Part shown: piece by piece, positions 1 through 7,103 of the stretch
Layout of the letters: each line of letters opens with the position of its first letter
Numbering within the stretch: the stretch's first letter is position 1
Source of the DNA: Rothia endophytica
GTDB lineage: Bacteria; Actinomycetota; Actinomycetes; Actinomycetales; Micrococcaceae
Assembly (NCBI RefSeq): GCF_928381505.1
Contig: NZ_CAKMSJ010000012.1
Location: 1-42,389 of the forward strand
Direction: 5' to 3'
DNA: 42,389 nt
Notes under the pieces: model-generated
What the model was told of the DNA's origin: nothing
The model's input: the letters and a program-made list of their open reading frames with translations, nothing else
Database searches by the model: none
Translations under genes and position numbers: made by a program

Positions 1-131
1 TGATTCGGGACTCGACATGCCCCAAACTCTAACATGCCTTCAATGGCAAGCGGTCTGGACAGATACTTCTTGAATCGGCACGGTGTCATTACGGGCGGGG
101 GCCAGAACAACGTCCCTGGACATCACATCTA

Positions 132-248
132 GTTCTGCTGGTTTTGGGAGTCATCGCCATGATCTACCAGCGCATCAAGCGCCCGGACTTCTTTGCCGGT
201 AAGGTGCCCATGGATGTCGAGCACATGATTGACCTGCCCGAGGTGTAA
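132..248 (+). pseudogene. C-terminal remnant of a membrane transporter
   Basis: The frame ending in TAA at 246-248 reads as one hydrophobic stretch (starting VLLVLGVIAMIYQ) followed by a basic, then acidic tail (IKRPDFFAGKVP, ending IDLPEV). This is the look of the last membrane helix and cytoplasmic tail of an APC-type amino-acid permease. Upstream of about position 131 the same frame no longer looks like a membrane protein and has a stop at 30-32, so no complete gene is present. Its position directly before gabD/gabT would suit a GABA or amino-acid permease, but that is inference. It could also be an unrelated short ORF. Confidence 0.4.
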
Positions 249-346
249 CCCTGGGAACATGCCAGCCTAGGCGCGTAAACTAAATAAACATGAGCGGTCG
301 CATAGACCCAGGACATATTTTCAATGAAGAGAAAGAAGTGCACATT

Positions 347-1834
347 ATGGCTGTCAACGTTCAAGAGCTGCTGGCAAAGGTGCCCACAGGTCTACTGATT
401 AACGGTGAGTGGCGGGAGTCCTCCAACGGTGAAACCTTCGATGTTGAAAACCCCGCCACCGGTGAGATTATCGCGACCCTGGCGTCCGCCACCGAAGAGG
501 ACGCAATGGCCGCCCTGGACGCCGCCTGCGCAGCTGAAAAGGGTGCAGGGGAGAACGGCTGGGTAGCCACTACCCCGCGTGAACGCGCCGAGATTCTGCG
601 CCGCGCTTTTGAACTGGTCACCGAGCGTGCAGACGAGTTTGCCACCCTCATGACCCTAGAGATGGGCAAGCCCTTCGCCGAGGCGCTGGGTGAGGTTAAG
701 TACGGTGCCGAGTTCCTGCGCTGGTTCGCCGAGGAAACTCCCCGCCACTACGGCCGCACCCTGAATATGCCCGAGGGTACCCTGCGCATGATCACCCGCC
801 ACAAGCCGGTTGGCCCCTGCCTGCTGATTACCCCCTGGAACTTCCCCCTGGCTATGGGTACCCGCAAGGTCGCCCCCGCTATCGCCGCCGGCTGCACCAT
901 GGTGCTCAAGCCCGCGCGCCTGACCCCGCTGACCAGCCAGTATTTCGCCCAGACCCTCATGGATGCCGGCCTGCCCGCAGGCGTCCTGAACGTGGTGTCC
1001 TCCAAGTCAGCCTCGGCTATCTCGGAGCCGCTCATGAGTGATGACCGCCTGCGCAAGGTCTCCTTCACCGGCTCCACCCCCGTGGGTCAGCAGCTACTGG
1101 CTAAGGCCAGTGAGAAGGTACTGCGTACCTCCATGGAGCTGGGTGGCAACGCCCCCTTCATCGTCTTTGAGGACGCCAACATGGAGCAGGCAGTCGCCGG
1201 TGCCATGGCCGCTAAGATGCGCAACATGGGTGAGGCCTGCACCGCTGCCAACCGCTTCTTCGTGCACGAATCTGTAGCAGAAGAGTTCTCCACCAAGTTC
1301 GCTGCCGCCATGGCAGATCTCAAACTGGGCAACGGCCTGGACGAAGGCACCACCTGCGGCCCGCTGATTGAGCAGAAAGCTCAGGACTCAGTAGCTGAAC
1401 TGGTTGAGGACGCCCTGGCTAAGGGCGCCCGCGCCCTGACTGGTGGCGCCCGCGGTGAGGGGGAGGGCTACTTCTACCAGCCCACCGTGCTGGTGGATGT
1501 CCCTGCCGATGCCCGCGTGGCCCGCGAAGAAATCTTCGGCCCCGTAGCTCCCATCTTCACTTTCAGTGACGAGTACGAAGCTTACGAACTCGCCAACGAC
1601 ACCGAATACGGCCTGGCGAGCTATGTCTTCACCGAGAACATTGACCGTCTCTACCGTGCCAGCGACCACCTGGACTTCGGTCTGGTGGGCTTCAATGCCG
1701 GAGTTATCTCTAACGCCGCAGCACCCTTTGGCGGTATCAAGCAGTCCGGAATGGGTCGCGAAGGTGGCGCTGAAGGCATCGCTGAATATTCCTCGGTGCA
1801 GTACATCGGCCTGCGCGACCCCTACACCTACTAG
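347..1834 (+). CDS. gabD: Succinate-semialdehyde dehydrogenase, GabD type
   Basis: Aldehyde dehydrogenase superfamily, 495 residues from the ATG at 347, which follows a purine-rich GAAAGAAG ribosome-binding site. An ATG at 290 is in frame but lacks such a site and would add 19 atypical residues. It oxidises succinate semialdehyde to succinate, the last step of the GABA shunt, with NAD(P). Visible are TPWNFPLAMGTRKVAP, the cofactor-binding lysine in VLKPA, FTGSTPVGQ, the general-base glutamate in MELGGNAPFIVFEDA, and the catalytic cysteine in MGEACTAANR. The C-terminal part (FNAGVISNAAAPFGGIKQSG) also follows the E. coli GabD pattern. The second cysteine often seen two residues after the catalytic one is alanine here. 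It lies 94 bp upstream of gabT, with a hairpin in the gap. Confidence 0.9.
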   Translation: MAVNVQELLAKVPTGLLINGEWRESSNGETFDVENPATGEIIATLASATEEDAMAALDAACAAEKGAGENGWVATTPRERAEILRRAFELVTERADEFATLMTLEMGKPFAEALGEVKYGAEFLRWFAEETPRHYGRTLNMPEGTLRMITRHKPVGPCLLITPWNFPLAMGTRKVAPAIAAGCTMVLKPARLTPLTSQYFAQTLMDAGLPAGVLNVVSSKSASAISEPLMSDDRLRKVSFTGSTPVGQQLLAKASEKVLRTSMELGGNAPFIVFEDANMEQAVAGAMAAKMRNMGEACTAANRFFVHESVAEEFSTKFAAAMADLKLGNGLDEGTTCGPLIEQKAQDSVAELVEDALAKGARALTGGARGEGEGYFYQPTVLVDVPADARVAREEIFGPVAPIFTFSDEYEAYELANDTEYGLASYVFTENIDRLYRASDHLDFGLVGFNAGVISNAAAPFGGIKQSGMGREGGAEGIAEYSSVQYIGLRDPYTY

Positions 1835-1852
1835 GCCGCACATCTAACCTCA

Positions 1853-1893
1853 GACGGTGCCCGGGGGCCGCACCCCGGCGTCCGGGCACCGTC
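1853..1893 (+). terminator. Hairpin between gabD and gabT
   Basis: A perfect 12-bp inverted repeat (GACGGTGCCCGG at 1853-1864, CCGGGCACCGTC at 1882-1893) encloses a 17-nt loop. No clear T-run follows, so it may be a weak terminator, an mRNA-stabilising hairpin or an attenuator that lowers gabT expression relative to gabD. Confidence 0.55.
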
Positions 1894-1928
1894 TCGCCCC
1901 CGTCCACTCCTAATCTTTGAGAGAAAAA

Positions 1929-3275
1929 ATGTCTGACATCACCTACCGCCTGCCCCAGGAAATCCGCCTCAACGGTGCCGTTCCCGGCCCACGCTCCGAA
2001 GAACTAGCAGCCCGCCGCACCGCCAACGTACCCGGCGGCGTCGCCTCCACCCTGCCCGTCTACGCAGCCGACGCAGACGGCGGTGTGATTGTGGACGTTG
2101 ACGGCAACTCCTTTGCAGACCTTGGCTCAGGTATTGCTGTAACCTCCGTGGGCGCATCAGCCCCCAAGGTTGTCGCTGCTGTTCAGGAAGCCGCCACCCA
2201 CTTCACCCATACCTGCTTCATGGTGACCCCCTACGAGGGCTATGTTGCCGTAGCTGAAAAGCTCAACGAGCTGACCCCCGGTGACTTCGACAAGCGCAGC
2301 GTGCTCTTCAACTCCGGCGCTGAGGCCGTTGAGAACGCCGTGAAGATCGCCCGTGCCGCCACCGGCCGCAACGCTGTGGTGGTCTTCGACCATGCCTACC
2401 ACGGCCGCACCAACCTCACCATGGCACTCACCGCCAAGGCGGCACCCTACAAGCAGGGTTTTGGCCCCTTTGCCCCCGAGGTCTACCGCGCCCCCATGAG
2501 CTACCCCTACCGTGACGGCGAGCTGGGCGGCAAAGAGGCTGCAGCCCGCGTCATCGAAATGATTGAGAAGCAGATCGGTGCTGACTACGTTGCCGCTATT
2601 CTGATTGAACCCATACAGGGTGAAGGTGGCTTCATTGTGCCCGCTGAGGGTTTTCTGCCCGAGCTGGTTACCTGGGCACGCGAGAAGGGCATTGTCTTCA
2701 TCGCGGACGAAGTGCAGGCGGGTTTCTGCCGCACCGGCAGCTGGTTTGCCTCCGACCATGAGGGTATTGAGCCTGACCTGATTACCACCGCTAAGGGTAT
2801 TGCTGGCGGTATGCCGCTGTCAGCTGTTACCGGCCGCGCCGAACTCTTTGATAAGGTTCAGCCCGGTGGTCTAGGCGGCACCTACGGCGGTAACCCCGTT
2901 GCCTGCGCCGCTGCCCTGGCCACCATCGAAACCATGGAGGAGTGGGACCTTTCAGCCCGCGCCCGCCATATCGAAGAAGCCGCCCGCGAAAAGCTAGGCC
3001 CCCTAGTAGAAGAGCTGGACATCGTGGGTGAAATCCGCGGGCGCGGCGCCATGTTCGCCGTGGAATTTGTATCTGACTCCGACTCAAAGACCCCCCACCC
3101 CACCGCAGCCAAGCAGATTGCTGCCGCCTGCGCTGAGCGCGGCGTCCTCATTCTTACCTGCGGCACCTACGGCAACGTAGTGCGCCTGCTGCCCCCGCTG
3201 ACTATCAGCGATGACCTGCTGAATCAGGCACTGGACATCTTCGTGGAAGAAATCCGCAAGGTTGCGGGGAACTAA
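1929..3275 (+). CDS. gabT: 4-aminobutyrate aminotransferase
   Basis: Class III PLP-dependent aminotransferase, 448 residues, transferring the amino group of GABA to 2-oxoglutarate to give succinate semialdehyde and glutamate. Diagnostic segments are NSGAEAVENAVKIARAATGR, the PLP-phosphate and ring region FDHAYHGRTNLTMALT, IADEVQAGFCRTGS with the PLP-binding aspartate, and the Schiff-base lysine in TTAKGIAGGMPLSAVTGRAE. GGLGGTYGGNPVACAAAL is typical of GabT. Start ATG 1929 is chosen over an upstream in-frame TTG at 1917, because a purine-rich GAGAG precedes the ATG. It follows gabD on the same strand and feeds substrate to both flanking semialdehyde dehydrogenases. Confidence 0.93.
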   Translation: MSDITYRLPQEIRLNGAVPGPRSEELAARRTANVPGGVASTLPVYAADADGGVIVDVDGNSFADLGSGIAVTSVGASAPKVVAAVQEAATHFTHTCFMVTPYEGYVAVAEKLNELTPGDFDKRSVLFNSGAEAVENAVKIARAATGRNAVVVFDHAYHGRTNLTMALTAKAAPYKQGFGPFAPEVYRAPMSYPYRDGELGGKEAAARVIEMIEKQIGADYVAAILIEPIQGEGGFIVPAEGFLPELVTWAREKGIVFIADEVQAGFCRTGSWFASDHEGIEPDLITTAKGIAGGMPLSAVTGRAELFDKVQPGGLGGTYGGNPVACAAALATIETMEEWDLSARARHIEEAAREKLGPLVEELDIVGEIRGRGAMFAVEFVSDSDSKTPHPTAAKQIAAACAERGVLILTCGTYGNVVRLLPPLTISDDLLNQALDIFVEEIRKVAGN

Positions 3276-3469
3276 TTACCTGTTTTGTACGGGCAGGGCA
3301 GGTGCCCTTATGCCAGGAAATGGGCAGGAAACACCCTCCGCCAGGCTGACCCTCTCGTAGCTCGCCCTGGGGGCTCGCTACGATTCACGCCAGACCCAGC
3401 CAGCCTGGCTTTGAGGGTATGTCCCGCCCGGGGGCTGGCCCCACAGCCAGCTCGTTGAGTTGTATTTAG

Positions 3470-3577
3470 GTGCGGTGCGGACGCCCCGTAAGCCGACTGG
3501 CTGGGGCTGGCATGAATCGCATGCGAGCTTGCGAGCCTGCGAGAAGGTTAGTCGGCGCAGGGGCGTCCGTACCGCAC
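3470..3577. repeat. Long imperfect palindrome in the leader of the second SSADH
   Basis: The 331-bp gap 3276-3606 holds no gene. An 18-bp arm at 3470-3487 (GTGCGGTGCGGACGCCCC) pairs with 3560-3577 with a single G/T-type mismatch. A second inner arm pairs GCCGACT (3492-3498) with AGTCGGC (3550-3556). The loop contains GCGAG-type repeats around 3521-3543. The structure ends about 30 bp before the start codon at 3607. It could be a leader hairpin that controls the gene, or a small palindromic mobile element. A smaller inverted repeat (TCGTAGC/GCTACGA) sits near 3354-3382. Confidence 0.6.
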
Positions 3578-3606
3578 ATACCCACAAACACAAAGGAGCT
3601 AAATCC

Positions 3607-4983
3607 ATGAGCTACCGACTTGAAGACCCCACCACCGGTGAGGTGCTCGAAACCTTCGACACCCTCACCGACGAGCAGGCTGCCGCGGCAGTAGACCGCG
3701 CCCACGCCGCCTACCTGGACTGGCGCACTACCAGCGTCGAAGAGCGCGCCGCTATCGTCAACCGCATTGCCGAACTCTTTGAAGAGCGCAAGCAGGAACT
3801 GGCTGAAATCATCTCCCAGGAAATGGGTAAGCCCATCTCAGAGGGCATCGAAGAGGCAGAGTTCTCGTCCGCTATCTTCGCTTACTACGCTGGCATTGCC
3901 GCCGACCACCTTGCGGACGAGCCGATTCCCTCTGAGGCGGAGAACTCCGAGGCATACATCCAGCGCAAGCCCCTGGGCGCCCTGCTGGGTATCATGCCCT
4001 GGAACTTCCCCTACTACCAGGTCGCCCGCTTCGCTGCCCCCAACCTCATGTTGGGCAACACCATCGTGCTCAAGCACGCCGAAATCTGCCCCAAGTCAGC
4101 GCTCGTAATCGCTGAGATCATGAAGGACGCCGGGCTGCCCGAAGGCGCCTACGAGGCAGTTTTCGCTAGCCACGACCAGATTGAAACCATGATTGGTCAC
4201 CGCCACATCCAGGGCGTCTCCCTGACCGGCTCCGAACGCGCCGGCGCCATCGTTGCCGGTATCGCCGGGCGCAACCTCAAGAAGGCAGTGCTCGAACTGG
4301 GCGGCTCCGACCCCTACATCGTGCTCGACACCGACAATGTCGCCGAAGCCGCCGCCACCGCCTGGGGCTTCCGCATGTACAACACAGGCCAGGCCTGCAA
4401 CTCCAACAAGCGCATGATCGTCATGGCTGACATCTACGACGAGTTCGTCGCCGAACTCGTCAAGCTGGCCGAGGCCATGAAGCCGGGCAAGCCCGCCGAA
4501 GCGGACGAGACCACCTACACGGCCCTCTCCTCCCGCTCGGCAGCCGAAGGCCTCAAGAAGCAGCTCGACGAGGCCGTTGCCGCCGGTGCCACCCTGCGCG
4601 TCGGTGGCCAGCTACTGGATGAGAAGAGTGCCTACCTCTCCCCGGCCGTCCTCACCGATGTGCCCGTCGGCTCCGAGGTCTACTACCAGGAGCTCTTCGG
4701 CCCCGTCGCCACCGTCTACCGGGTCGATAGCGACGAGGAAGCCATCGAGCTGGCCAACAACACCCAGTACGGCCTGGGTGGCGCCGTCTTCTCCCAGGAC
4801 GAGGCCCGCGCCCGCCGCCTGGCCCAGCAGATTGACGCCGGCATGGTCAACGTCAACACCCCCGCCGGCGAAGGCGCCGAAATCCCCTTCGGTGGCGTCA
4901 AGAACTCCGGCTATGGCCGCGAACTCGGCCCCTACGGCATGGACGAATTCGTCAACAAGCGCCTCTACTATGTAGCTGGCTAA
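3607..4983 (+). CDS. NAD-dependent succinate-semialdehyde dehydrogenase, Sad/YneI type
   Basis: A second aldehyde dehydrogenase of 458 residues, starting at ATG 3607 after an AAAGGAGC ribosome-binding site. It resembles E. coli Sad (YneI) rather than GabD: MPWNFPYYQVARFAAPN, IVLKHA in place of KPA, SLTGSERAGAIVAG, VLELGGSDPYIVLD with the catalytic glutamate, NTGQACNSNKR with the catalytic cysteine, and IPFGGVKNSGYGRELG. The expected reaction is oxidation of succinate semialdehyde (perhaps other short aldehydes) to the acid. Together with gabD and gabT it makes a GABA-catabolic block, but its long structured leader suggests separate control. A strong palindromic terminator follows. Confidence 0.88.
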   Translation: MSYRLEDPTTGEVLETFDTLTDEQAAAAVDRAHAAYLDWRTTSVEERAAIVNRIAELFEERKQELAEIISQEMGKPISEGIEEAEFSSAIFAYYAGIAADHLADEPIPSEAENSEAYIQRKPLGALLGIMPWNFPYYQVARFAAPNLMLGNTIVLKHAEICPKSALVIAEIMKDAGLPEGAYEAVFASHDQIETMIGHRHIQGVSLTGSERAGAIVAGIAGRNLKKAVLELGGSDPYIVLDTDNVAEAAATAWGFRMYNTGQACNSNKRMIVMADIYDEFVAELVKLAEAMKPGKPAEADETTYTALSSRSAAEGLKKQLDEAVAAGATLRVGGQLLDEKSAYLSPAVLTDVPVGSEVYYQELFGPVATVYRVDSDEEAIELANNTQYGLGGAVFSQDEARARRLAQQIDAGMVNVNTPAGEGAEIPFGGVKNSGYGRELGPYGMDEFVNKRLYYVAG

Positions 4984-5004
4984 GCTAGTTCCCCAGCCTG
5001 ACAA

Positions 5005-5046
5005 AAAAAGGGGGGGGCTGCACCCTAGGGTGCAGCCCCCCTTTGT
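5005..5046. terminator. Strong bidirectional intrinsic terminator
   Basis: A nearly perfect palindrome centred on CTAG near 5026: A-run, GGGGGGCTGCACCC, then GGGTGCAGCCCCCC and T-run. With A-tract upstream and T-tract downstream it can work in either direction. It separates the GABA block from the HTH regulator unit. Confidence 0.85.
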
Positions 5047-5086
5047 TCTGCCTTTCCCCGGGGTGGGCTGTTTTCTGTCCCATGAT

Positions 5087-5130
5087 TGTGTCAGTACGTT
5101 CACATTTGATAATATGAACGTACTGACACA
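5087..5130. promoter_or_regulatory. Promoter with 16-bp-arm operator of the HTH gene
   Basis: TGTGTCAGTACGTTCA (5087-5102) and TGAACGTACTGACACA (5115-5130) are perfect inverted repeats with a 12-bp spacer. The spacer contains a -10-like GATAAT (5108-5113). A -35-like TTGTGT lies at 5086-5091, so the dyad covers the whole core promoter. This is the arrangement expected for autorepression by the dimeric HTH protein encoded 27 bp downstream (inference). Confidence 0.75.
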
Positions 5131-5156
5131 TAACTCTTGTAGTGCGGGAGGTAAAC

Positions 5157-5522
5157 ATGGAACGCAAAATTACCCATCAGAAAAATCTGGGGGCTTTCAT
5201 TCACGATGCCCGCACAAAATCTGGCCTAACCCAGCAAGAACTTGCCTTGCAGGCAGGAGTTTCGCGTAAATGGCTGATTGGTATTGAGCAGGGCGAACGC
5301 CCTAGGGCGGAACTCAACAAGGTCCTAGATGTTTTGAGGGCCTTGGGGATTGACCTTACCCTGTCTTGGACGGCGTCTGGAGAACCTGCTGGTATCCCTG
5401 AGAAATCTATGGTCTACGCCCCTGATATTTTTACGGCGAATCATCAGCTCAACCACCTTTTCGGTGAAACCAAGCTGCAACAGCAGGTCCGCTCCACCCT
5501 GGAAGGCAGCAGAAAGTCATAA
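5157..5522 (+). CDS. XRE-family HTH regulator, HipB-like
   Basis: A 121-residue protein whose first two thirds are a lambda-repressor-like HTH: ARTKSGLTQQELALQAGVSR as the helix-turn-helix, then WLIGIEQGERPRAELNKVLD. LRALGIDLTLS matches the end of HipB/antitoxin-type regulators. The start is ATG 5157 with a GGGAGG ribosome-binding site; an in-frame GTG at 5142 is less likely. No HipA kinase toxin follows: the next gene is convergent. The C-terminal 40 residues are not recognised. A perfect operator covers its promoter, so autoregulation is likely. It could be an orphan antitoxin or a stand-alone repressor. Confidence 0.82.
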   Translation: MERKITHQKNLGAFIHDARTKSGLTQQELALQAGVSRKWLIGIEQGERPRAELNKVLDVLRALGIDLTLSWTASGEPAGIPEKSMVYAPDIFTANHQLNHLFGETKLQQQVRSTLEGSRKS

Positions 5523-5540
5523 AAATCCTCTAAAAGCCTG

Positions 5541-5564
5541 CCCCTCCCCGGAGCGGGGGAGGGG
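5541..5564. terminator. GC-rich hairpin between convergent genes
   Basis: CCCCTCCCC (5541-5549) and GGGGAGGGG (5556-5564) form a 9-bp stem with a 6-nt loop, 18 bp after the HTH gene. The T-run is short, but placement between convergent genes supports a terminator. Confidence 0.6.
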
Positions 5565-5652
5565 TTATCGTGGATACCCCCTGCTGGTGGCAACCATCGG
5601 CGGCACTCTGATGGGAACCTGGGGTAGCAGGCACCGAAGAACTAGGCAGGTA

Positions 5653-6927
5653 TCATTCAGCTAAAAGAGCCAGAGGTACAACAGCCACGCCGTCCTGCCG
5701 CCGATAAGCTTGAGAACCGGTTGTCACCACCATTAGGTTTGTCACCGCGCTCCCTGCCTTCTCTCTCAGCCACAGGAGGTGGCGGACATCCGCATCCGTA
5801 ACGCTCGCAGTCAACTTCACCTCAACGCCCAGCACCTGCCCCTCGGGCCCCTGGACAATCAAATCCACCTCCCTATCCCCCTTAGGTGTGCGCAGGTGGC
5901 TGACCGTAGCCTCAGCAGCCTGGGCGGCTGTGCGTACACTCAGAGTTACCAGCGATTCGAAGAGGGGCCCTGCCATATGGGCCCCCTGCGCTGTTGCCAG
6001 CCCCTGCGCCCCCAGGCCCAGGAGCCTCGCCGCTAGGGCAGGGTCTGCCAGCTGGTGCTTAGGGGAGACTGCAAGTTTTGTGAACTCATTGTTGATCGGC
6101 ACCCAGCCAGGCACCGGGTCAAGGAGCCACAGTTTCGTCAAAAAATCACGATACATTGCGGTCGTTGTCTTGGCAGGTTGACTGCCGTCCCCCGCGGTCG
6201 TCGCATCGAGAATTCGAGAATAGCTCGTGGTTGTAGAACTCGCTGCCGCATAGGCGGTCAGCCAGCGACGTAAGGTTTCAGGGTGCCTCACAGCATACCC
6301 AGAGTCGGGCAAATCCCTGTCAATAACACGTTGCAGGTAGGCATCGAGTAGGCGCCTGCGAAGCTGCTGCGGGGCCTGGAAAATACCGGGAAAGCCGCTG
6401 CTGACAATTGCCTTGAAGTAATCCTCAAGCGTCACCTGGGTGGTCTGCCCGGCGATGGGGTCACTGTCGCCCATAAGGAGTTCTGCGAGGCTGACCGGTG
6501 CTTGTGGCCGGTAGCGTTCGTAGTAGGTAAGCGGGCGCATACGCAGGCTTAAAATGCGCCCGGCACCGCTATGGGTATCAACACCTGCAAGCGGGGATGC
6601 GCTACCTGTGAGTAAAAAACGCCCCGGAGGGGCTCCCTGGTCAACCTGGCGACGAACCGAGTTCCACACCTCTGGAACATACTGCCACTCATCAAAGAGC
6701 AGGGAACCTGCTGGTGCTGTGGTGAAAGAGGGGTCAGCTCGCATGATGTTCTGCTGCTCTGGTCTATCGAGGTAAAAAATAGCGTCGGCATGGCGGCTGG
6801 CTGTACCTGTTTTACCAACGCCTTTGGGGCCATCAATCGCAATAGCGGGGGCATAGGGCATGAGGAGGGAGAGCTCGCTGTCGAGTGTTCGTTGCAGGTA
6901 GGGTGATGTTTCATTTGAGAAGGTCAT
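5653..6927 (-). CDS. AAA-type ATPase with DUF4143 C-terminal domain
   Basis: A 424-residue protein of the AAA_14/DUF4143 family. The Walker A motif is GPKGVGKT (33-40) and the Walker B is SLLFDEWQ (D79/E80), followed by a sensor-like FLLTGSAS. The C-terminal half has the restriction-endonuclease-like DUF4143 fold signature: EVDLIVQGPEGQVLGVEVKL, with Asp and Glu-x-Lys placed as in PD-(D/E)XK proteins. Members of this family are common, often accessory, cytoplasmic ATPases whose role is not established. Tandem 23-bp repeats lie just upstream of its start codon. Confidence 0.85.
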   Translation of the reverse strand: MTFSNETSPYLQRTLDSELSLLMPYAPAIAIDGPKGVGKTGTASRHADAIFYLDRPEQQNIMRADPSFTTAPAGSLLFDEWQYVPEVWNSVRRQVDQGAPPGRFLLTGSASPLAGVDTHSGAGRILSLRMRPLTYYERYRPQAPVSLAELLMGDSDPIAGQTTQVTLEDYFKAIVSSGFPGIFQAPQQLRRRLLDAYLQRVIDRDLPDSGYAVRHPETLRRWLTAYAAASSTTTSYSRILDATTAGDGSQPAKTTTAMYRDFLTKLWLLDPVPGWVPINNEFTKLAVSPKHQLADPALAARLLGLGAQGLATAQGAHMAGPLFESLVTLSVRTAAQAAEATVSHLRTPKGDREVDLIVQGPEGQVLGVEVKLTASVTDADVRHLLWLREKAGSAVTNLMVVTTGSQAYRRQDGVAVVPLALLAE

Positions 6928-6951
6928 AATCCTAATGTTCCAGCCTTTGCA

Positions 6952-7008
6952 CTACCAAAATTACTAGCGCTACGCTACCAAAATTACTAGCGCTACGCTA
7001 CCAAAATT
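6952..7008. repeat. Tandem 23-bp direct repeats (about 2.5 copies)
   Basis: The unit CTACCAAAATTACTAGCGC plus TACG occurs at 6952-6974 and 6975-6997 without change, followed by a partial third copy at 6998-7008. Each full copy includes the 8-bp palindrome TAGCGCTA. The repeats begin 24 bp upstream of the ATPase start on the minus strand, in a position to be operator or iteron-like binding sites. Confidence 0.85.
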
Positions 7009-7103
7009 CCAGTCAACGGCCCGCCCAACCCCATACTCAGTCATGAAGCCTACGGATTCCCTTTGAGGCTCGTAGCAAAGCGTGGGTAAGGTGCTTTTAC
7101 ACT

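Noticed and set aside
5142..5156. GTG 5142 as start of the HTH protein
   Set aside because: The ATG at 5157 has a GGGAGG site at good distance, whereas the GTG would place that site inside the gene.
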